Assembly: GCA_032718475.1 (NCBI GenBank)
Contig: JAUCBJ010007631.1
Span: forward strand, 1-55,434
Direction of reading: 5' to 3'
Source of the DNA: Nemertoderma westbladi
Lineage: Eukaryota; Xenacoelomorpha; Nemertodermatida; Nemertodermatidae
Length of the DNA stretch: 55,434 nucleotides
In this document: piece after piece, positions 48,686 through 55,434 of the stretch
Position numbering within the stretch: the stretch's first letter is position 1
Layout of the letters: the number at the start of each line of letters is the position of its first letter
The notes under the pieces: model-generated
Told to the model about the DNA's origin: nothing
Database searches by the model: none
Seen by the model: only the letters and a program-made list of their open reading frames with translations
Position numbers and translations under genes: made by a program

Positions 48686-51600
48686 TACCTCCAACCATAC
48701 CTCCAACCATACCTCCAACCATACCTCCAACCATACCTCCAACCATACCTCCAACCATACCTCCAACCATACCTCCAACCATACCTCCAACCATACCTCC
48801 AACCATACCTCCAACCATACCTCCAACCATACCTCCAACCATACCTCCAACCATACCTCCAACCATACCTCCAACCATACCTCCAACCATACCTCCAACC
48901 ATACCTCCAACCTTATACCTCCAACCATACCTCCAACCATACCTCCAACCATACCTCCAACCATACCTCCAACCATACCTCCAACCATACCTCCAACCAT
49001 ACCTCCAACCATACCTCCAACCATACCTCCAACCATACCTCCAACCTATACCTCCAACCATACCTCCAACCATACCTCCAACCATACCTCCAACCATACC
49101 TCCAACCATACCTCCAACCATACCTCCAACCATACCTCCAACCATACCTCCAACCATACCTCCAACCATACCTCCAACCATACCTCCAACCATACCTCCA
49201 CCACCATACCTCCAACCATACCTCCAACCATACCTCCAACCATACCTCCAACCATACCTCCAACCATACCTCCAACCATACCTCCAACCATACCTCCAAC
49301 CATACCTCCAACCATACCTCCAACCATACCTCCAACCATACCTCCAACCTTATACCTCCAACCATACCTCCAACCATACCTCCAACCATACCTCCAACCA
49401 TACCTCCAACCATACCTCCAACCATACCTCCAACCATACCTCCAACCATACCTCCAACCTATACCTCCAACCATACCTCCAACCATACCTCCAACCATAC
49501 CTCCAACCATACCTCCAACCATACCTCCAACCATACCTCCAACCATACCTCCAACCATACCTCCAACCATACCTCCAACCATACCTCCAACCATACCTCC
49601 AACCATACCTCCAACCATACCTCCAACCATACCTCCAACCATACCTCCAACCATACCTCCAACCATACCTCCAACCATACCTCCAACCATACCTCCAACC
49701 ATACCTCCAACCATACCTCCAACCATACCTCCAACCATACCTCCAACCATACCTCCAACCATACCTCCAACCATACCTCCAACCATACCTCCAACCATAC
49801 CTCCAACCATACCTCCAACCATACCTCCAACCATACCTCCAACCATACCTCCAACCATACCTCCAACCATACCTCCAACCATACCTCCAACCATACCTCC
49901 AACCATACCTCCAACCATACCTCCAACCATACCTCCAACCATACCTCCAACCATACCTCCAACCATACCTCCAACCATACCTCCAACCATACCTCCAACC
50001 ATACCTCCAACCATACCTCCAACCATACCTCCAACCATACCTCCAACCATACCTCCAACCATACCTCCAACCATACCTCCAACCATACCTCCAACCATAC
50101 CTCCAACCATACCTCCAACCATACCTCCAACCATACCTCCAACCATACCTCCAACCATACCTCCAACCATACCTCCAACCATACCTCCAACCATACCTCC
50201 AACCATACCTCCAACCATACCTCCAACCATACCTCCAACCATACCTCCAACCATACCTCCAACCATACCTCCAACCATACCTCCAACCATACCTCCAACC
50301 ATACCTCCAACCATACCTCCAACCATACCTCCAACCATACCTCCAACCATACCTCCAACCATACCTCCAACCATACCTCCAACCATACCTCCAACCATAC
50401 CTCCAACCATACCTCCAACCATACCTCCAACCATACCTCCAACCATACCTCCAACCATACCTCCAACCATACCTCCAACCATACCTCCAACCATACCTCC
50501 AACCATACCTCCAACCATACCTCCAACCATACCTCCAACCATACCTCCAACCATACCTCCAACCATACCTCCAACCATACCTCCAACCATACCTCCAACC
50601 ATACCTCCAACCATACCTCCAACCATACCTCCAACCATACCTCCAACCATACCTCCAACCATACCTCCAACCATACCTCCAACCATACCTCCAACCATAC
50701 CTCCAACCATACCTCCAACCATACCTCCAACCATACCTCCAACCATACCTCCAACCATACCTCCAACCATACCTCCAACCATACCTCCAACCATACCTCC
50801 AACCATACCTCCAACCATACCTCCAACCATACCTCCAACCATACCTCCAACCATACCTCCAACCATACCTCCAACCATACCTCCAACCATACCTCCAACC
50901 ATACCTCCAACCATACCTCCAACCATACCTCCAACCATACCTCCAACCATACCTCCAACCATACCTCCAACCATACCTCCAACCATACCTCCAACCATAC
51001 CTCCAACCATACCTCCAACCATACCTCCAACCATACCTCCAACCATACCTCCAACCATACCTCCAACCATACCTCCAACCATACCTCCAACCATACCTCC
51101 AACCATACCTCCAACCATACCTCCAACCATACCTCCAACCATACCTCCAACCATACCTCCAACCATACCTCCAACCATACCTCCAACCATACCTCCAACC
51201 ATACCTCCAACCATACCTCCAACCATACCTCCAACCATACCTCCAACCATACCTCCAACCATACCTCCAACCATACCTCCAACCATACCTCCAACCATAC
51301 CTCCAACCATACCTCCAACCATACCTCCAACCATACCTCCAACCATACCTCCAACCATACCTCCAACCATACCTCCAACCATACCTCCAACCATACCTCC
51401 AACCATACCTCCAACCATACCTCCAACCATACCTCCAACCATACCTCCAACCATACCTCCAACCATACCTCCAACCATACCTCCAACCATACCTCCAACC
51501 ATACCTCCAACCATACCTCCAACCATACCTCCAACCATACCTCCAACCATACCTCCAACCATACCTCCAACCATACCTCCAACCATACCTCCAACCATAC

Positions 51601-52704
51601 CTCCAACCATACCTCCAACCATACCTCCAACCATACCTCCAACCATACCTCCAACCATACCTCCAACCATACCTCCAACCATACCTCCAACCATACCTCC
51701 AACCATACCTCCAACCATACCTCCAACCATACCTCCAACCATACCTCCAACCATACCTCCAACCATACCTCCAACCATACCTCCAACCATACCTCCAACC
51801 ATACCTCCAACCATACCTCCAACCATACCTCCAACCATACCTCCAACCATACCTCCAACCATACCTCCAACCATACCTCCAACCATACCTCCAACCATAC
51901 CTCCAACCATACCTCCAACCATACCTCCAACCATACCTCCAACCATACCTCCAACCATACCTCCAACCATACCTCCAACCATACCTCCAACCATACCTCC
52001 AACCATACCTCCAACCATACCTCCAACCATACCTCCAACCATACCTCCAACCATACCTCCAACCATACCTCCAACCATACCTCCAACCATACCTCCAACC
52101 ATACCTCCAACCATACCTCCAACCATACCTCCAACCATACCTCCAACCATACCTCCAACCATACCTCCAACCATACCTCCAACCATACCTCCAACCATAC
52201 CTCCAACCATACCTCCAACCATACCTCCAACCATACCTCCAACCATACCTCCAACCATACCTCCAACCATACCTCCAACCATACCTCCAACCATACCTCC
52301 AACCATACCTCCAACCATACCTCCAACCATACCTCCAACCATACCTCCAACCATACCTCCAACCATACCTCCAACCATACCTCCAACCATACCTCCAACC
52401 ATACCTCCAACCATACCTCCAACCATACCTCCAACCATACCTCCAACCATACCTCCAACCATACCTCCAACCTTATACCTCCAACCATACCTCCAACCAT
52501 ACCTCCAACCATACCTCCAACCATACCTCCAACCATACCTCCAACCATACCTCCAACCATACCTCCAACCATACCTCCAACCATACCTCCAACCATACCT
52601 CCAACCATACCTCCAACCATACCTCCAACCATACCTCCAACCATACCTCCAACCATACCTCCAACCATACCTCCAACCATACCTCCAACCTTATACCTCC
52701 AACC
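48686..52704 (+). repeat. 12-bp minisatellite, about 335 copies
   Basis: The unit CCATACCTCCAA has no G on the plus strand; its complement carries GG pairs in every unit. Interruptions occur near 48911, 49045, 49198, 49348, 49458, 52471 and 52689 (CCTTATACC, CCTATACC or CCACCACC). Between about 49466 and 52470 I see no deviation, roughly 250 perfect units. All six frames are open because neither strand of the unit contains a stop trinucleotide, so the long frames here carry no evidence of coding. It lies in a cyclase intron and abuts the LINE. Confidence 0.97.
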
Positions 52705-55434
52705 AATCCTCCGGCCACTAGAGGCCAGTGGAATTACCGGACACAATCGGCCTCACAGGCGTCAGTTAACTCCTGACCGGCTGCCTGTCTCACCCCCTAC
52801 TGGAGAGAGAGCAGCCAACAATTCTTTGAGTCCCTTTCCTGATGACCTTTCTGGCCCAAACCCTGGGTCACCAGGGAGGCCAGATTGTGATGGGGAGAGG
52901 GATTCTGGAGTTGGAGGCTACTCTCATGTTCCACCCCGACCAACAAAGCCATTGGTGAATCTGAGGCAAGTCACTAGACTAGCCTCAGTAAACACCCTAA
53001 CACTCGGGTCCCCAATGCGACAAGGTGAGCTGACTGCCTTGGCAGATAAGCTTTCTCTTAGCGCAGTGGGTGTTCAAGAGCACCGAATGCAGACTGGACA
53101 GACTGATGAGGTTCTGATTAAGGACATGGGGGGCGGTTGGCGACTCGCCCTCGCGTCAGCAGATGATAGTGGCAATGGTGGAATTGGTCTATTGATGAAT
53201 CCAACTGCACATGCAGCATTGGACAAAATAGACCAAATCTCTAACCGCATCATCCGTTGCCACTTCTCATGTTCTGGAAGACTGGCTAAGAAGTTTCCTA
53301 AGGTGGTTCTGATTGTGTGCTACTCTCCAACTAGTGTTGCCCCTGTAGAGGAGGTGGAAAATTTCTACCACAATCTACAAGCAGCAACTGATGGAGTGGA
53401 TCAGCATGCATTCTTAACATTCCTGGGAGACTTTAATGCAAGTCTGCATCAATCACCTACATCGCCCTGGGTCTATAGCAATAGTGTTAACCGAAATTCT
53501 GTCCATCTTCAGGATTTTATCTCTGGAAATGGATTGTTTTCGGCTGGAACCCAGTTCAAGAAGCGAACTGGAAAGCTATGGACTCATAGTGGACCCAGTG
53601 GTCACAAGTCCCAGATAGACCATATTCTGTTTCGTAGGAAATACAGGAGCTCTATACAAGACTGTAATGCATTTACACTTCGACCCTTCTCCAGTGATCA
53701 CCGCCTTATTGTGGCCAAGGTAAGACTTAGTCTGCGTGCTAGCAGAACAACGAAATCTGCCTTGCCACGGCATGACTGGTCCTCTCTGTTGCAACAGCCA
53801 AGTGTGAGATCCAGCTTCACACTACAGCTGAGCAACAGGTATGAGGCTCTTGCCTCTGAGGCGGCAGATCACTGTGAGGGCTATACTGCCTTTACAGAAG
53901 CAGTTAAGTTAGCAGCTGCAGAAACAGTTCCTGTATACCCTCGAAACAGGAAAAGGGCCCCCTGGACTGACAACAAAATTCAGAAGTGCCGAAATGACCT
54001 TCATAAGGCGCAGAAAGAGTCCCGACTCAAACAGACTACAGCGGCCAAGAATGCAGTTAAAGCTGCATCTAGGTCCCTGAACAGGCAGTACTCTGTTAAT
54101 CTACAGGAGCTAATAAACCAACAGGTTGATGCCATCAATGATGCTGACGACAGCAGGCAATCATCCCAGGCATGGAAATCGATCAATCTGCTTACTGGGC
54201 GGAAAAGCCAACCAACCACCAAGGTTAAGGCTGAATCACCAGCCGATCGCCTCAATGGTTGGAAAGCCCACTTTGAAAAGCTCCTCAATAATGACAGGGT
54301 ATTGCCTGATAACTTTATAGAAGTAAAAGTGTCTGAGTCTGTACTCCCAGATATTCCCATTGGCGATATCTCCTTTGCAGAAGTGAAGGCTGCTGCAAAG
54401 AGCATTAAGACCAATCGTGCCAGTGGAGTAGATGGTGTTCCCCCTGAGGTCTTTAAAATACCTGAGTGTTTAAAGCTCATCTATCCCATCATAGTAGACA
54501 TGTACCGTACAACAAGAGTCCCACAAGAAATGAAAACAAATAAGTTGGTGCCAGTTCCCAAGAAGGGCAACCTAACACTCTATGGTTCTTTTCGGGGAAT
54601 CTCATTGATCTCGATTGCTGCAAAACTATACAATAGAATTCTATTAAATCGCATCAGGGATCCCATTGAGAGACTGCTACGTGGAAATCAGAATGGGTTC
54701 CGTAAAGGTCGTGGGACCATGGAGCCCATTTTGGCACTTAGAAGGATAATTGAAGAGTTATCAAAAAAGAAAGACAGGCATCTGGCTGTTATCTTTGTTG
54801 ACTTCTTCAAGGCCTTTGATTCAGTCTCTCGCTCACGTATGTTCAGCATACTTTCATTATATGGGATTCCTGATGAAATTATTGCAGCAATCAGATCAGT
54901 ATACGATGGTTCGACAACATTTGTGTCTACTGTTGACGGTGACACAGAACCATTTGAAGTGTTATGGGGCGTCCTCCAAGGAGACACACTTGCACCATTC
55001 TTGTTCATTATTGTGGTTGACTATGTTCTACGCATGTCCTTAGATCATCATAATGATGATGGGGTGATGATAACTCCACCTACTGGCTCCAGAAGTCGAG
55101 GAAATCCTGCCAAGTACCTAACTGATCTAGACTTTGCTGATGACTTAGGAGTACTCTCAGAATCATTAGAGGGAGCCCAGCGGCTCCTCAGCTCATTAGA
55201 ACATGCTGCTTCTAGTGTTGGTCTTTTTATTAACTCCAGAAAGACCAAAATTCTGACAGTTAACTTTGAAAGTCCTCAGCAAGTCTCTGATCGGATGAGC
55301 ATAAGCTCAAAGGATGGTATGCTTGAGCATGTGGACGACTTCTGTTACCTGGGATCATGGATCCGGAAGTCAGGTGAGGACCTTCGAATACGTAAGGGAA
55401 AGGCATGGGCAGCCTTGAATAGGCTTTCCAGGAT
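52705..55434 (+). mobile_element. APE-type LINE, 3' end beyond the window
   Basis: Non-LTR retrotransposon sequence starting where the minisatellite ends and running off the window. It carries an apurinic-type endonuclease followed by reverse transcriptase. The 3' end, tail and target duplication are not visible. The deleted minus-strand fragment at 33861-34694 is the same family. A Jockey/CR1/RTE-like clade is likely, but I cannot decide between them. Confidence 0.92.
52706..55434 (+). CDS. LINE endonuclease-reverse transcriptase, partial
   Basis: One frame, open from the minisatellite boundary to the window end (about 909 codons), with no stop seen. After a Pro/Arg-rich leader it enters an endonuclease of the exonuclease-endonuclease-phosphatase fold: VNTLT near 52985, GVQEHRM near 53070, CYSPT near 53320, LGDFNA at 53423, SQIDHIL near 53620, and SSDHRLIVAK near 53695. 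RT follows with SGVDGVPPEVFK (54420), LVPVPKKGN, NGFRKGRGT, VDFFKAFDS (54797), GVLQGDTLAP and the catalytic FADD at 55133-55144, then GLFINSRKTKI. The first in-frame ATG in unique sequence is 53015, inside the endonuclease start, so the true start is upstream, absent through 5' truncation, or the frame is entered differently. No damage is visible in the part present. Confidence 0.92.
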   Translation, partial: MLRPLEASGITGHNRPHRRQLTPDRLPVSPPTGERAANNSLSPFPDDLSGPNPGSPGRPDCDGERDSGVGGYSHVPPRPTKPLVNLRQVTRLASVNTLTLGSPMRQGELTALADKLSLSAVGVQEHRMQTGQTDEVLIKDMGGGWRLALASADDSGNGGIGLLMNPTAHAALDKIDQISNRIIRCHFSCSGRLAKKFPKVVLIVCYSPTSVAPVEEVENFYHNLQAATDGVDQHAFLTFLGDFNASLHQSPTSPWVYSNSVNRNSVHLQDFISGNGLFSAGTQFKKRTGKLWTHSGPSGHKSQIDHILFRRKYRSSIQDCNAFTLRPFSSDHRLIVAKVRLSLRASRTTKSALPRHDWSSLLQQPSVRSSFTLQLSNRYEALASEAADHCEGYTAFTEAVKLAAAETVPVYPRNRKRAPWTDNKIQKCRNDLHKAQKESRLKQTTAAKNAVKAASRSLNRQYSVNLQELINQQVDAINDADDSRQSSQAWKSINLLTGRKSQPTTKVKAESPADRLNGWKAHFEKLLNNDRVLPDNFIEVKVSESVLPDIPIGDISFAEVKAAAKSIKTNRASGVDGVPPEVFKIPECLKLIYPIIVDMYRTTRVPQEMKTNKLVPVPKKGNLTLYGSFRGISLISIAAKLYNRILLNRIRDPIERLLRGNQNGFRKGRGTMEPILALRRIIEELSKKKDRHLAVIFVDFFKAFDSVSRSRMFSILSLYGIPDEIIAAIRSVYDGSTTFVSTVDGDTEPFEVLWGVLQGDTLAPFLFIIVVDYVLRMSLDHHNDDGVMITPPTGSRSRGNPAKYLTDLDFADDLGVLSESLEGAQRLLSSLEHAASSVGLFINSRKTKILTVNFESPQQVSDRMSISSKDGMLEHVDDFCYLGSWIRKSGEDLRIRKGKAWAALNRLSR

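Noticed and set aside
48628-52776. Long Ile-Pro-Pro-Thr, Leu-Gln-Pro-Tyr and Val-Gly-Gly-Met repeat frames on both strands
   Set aside because: The 12-bp unit has no stop on either strand, so six-frame openness is automatic.

Overview
The window looks like a metazoan, probably invertebrate, nuclear genome. The host signal is three spliced exons of a receptor-type guanylate cyclase (32301-32420, 47977-48158, 48349-48488) with GT/AG borders and matching phases. A tRNA-derived SINE, an APE-type LINE and Ty3/gypsy LTR elements agree with this. No prokaryotic operon, rRNA or intact tRNA gene is visible. I cannot name the species.

Region 1, 1-30819: three blocks (1-10859, 16246-23184, 25339-30819) of a 29-bp satellite, roughly 800 monomers, most carrying a GGATCC site. 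The blocks are one array split by two insertions. The first is a complete 5386-bp Ty3/gypsy element (10860-16245, TSD CTATA). The second is a 2154-bp TG...CA element that looks like a minus-strand solo LTR (23185-25338, TSD GCATC). The array is built from large near-identical segmental duplications, and uninterrupted paralogous copies of both insertion sites survive in it (21319-21323; 18107-18111 and 26511-26515). The long plus-strand open frames here follow from a monomer that has no stop trinucleotide; I do not call them genes.

Region 2, 30820-48685: the cyclase exons encode the end of the kinase-homology domain, the linker, and the first part of the catalytic domain. Between the first two lies a 15.6-kb intron full of repeats: a diverged inverted repeat at both ends (32451-33200 and 46478-47636), a SINE with TSD, a deleted LINE fragment, and a second gypsy copy on the minus strand (34917-45528). 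A different, CsRn1-like element (37468-42688, plus strand) sits inside that copy's pol. Each LTR element has exact 5-bp target duplications, and subtracting the nested element restores exactly 5386 bp to the outer one.

Region 3, 48686-55434: the intron after exon 48349-48488 holds a 4.0-kb 12-bp minisatellite, including about 3 kb of unbroken perfect copies. A LINE with endonuclease and reverse transcriptase follows, and its frame stays open to the window end. The next cyclase exon is not in the window.

The window is therefore a repeat-dominated gene segment. Its most informative content is insertion chronology (satellite duplications, gypsy insertion, nested insertion) and a few element oddities: LTRs ending TG...GA, and a hydrophobic segment between protease and reverse transcriptase. 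All similarity statements are by eye.
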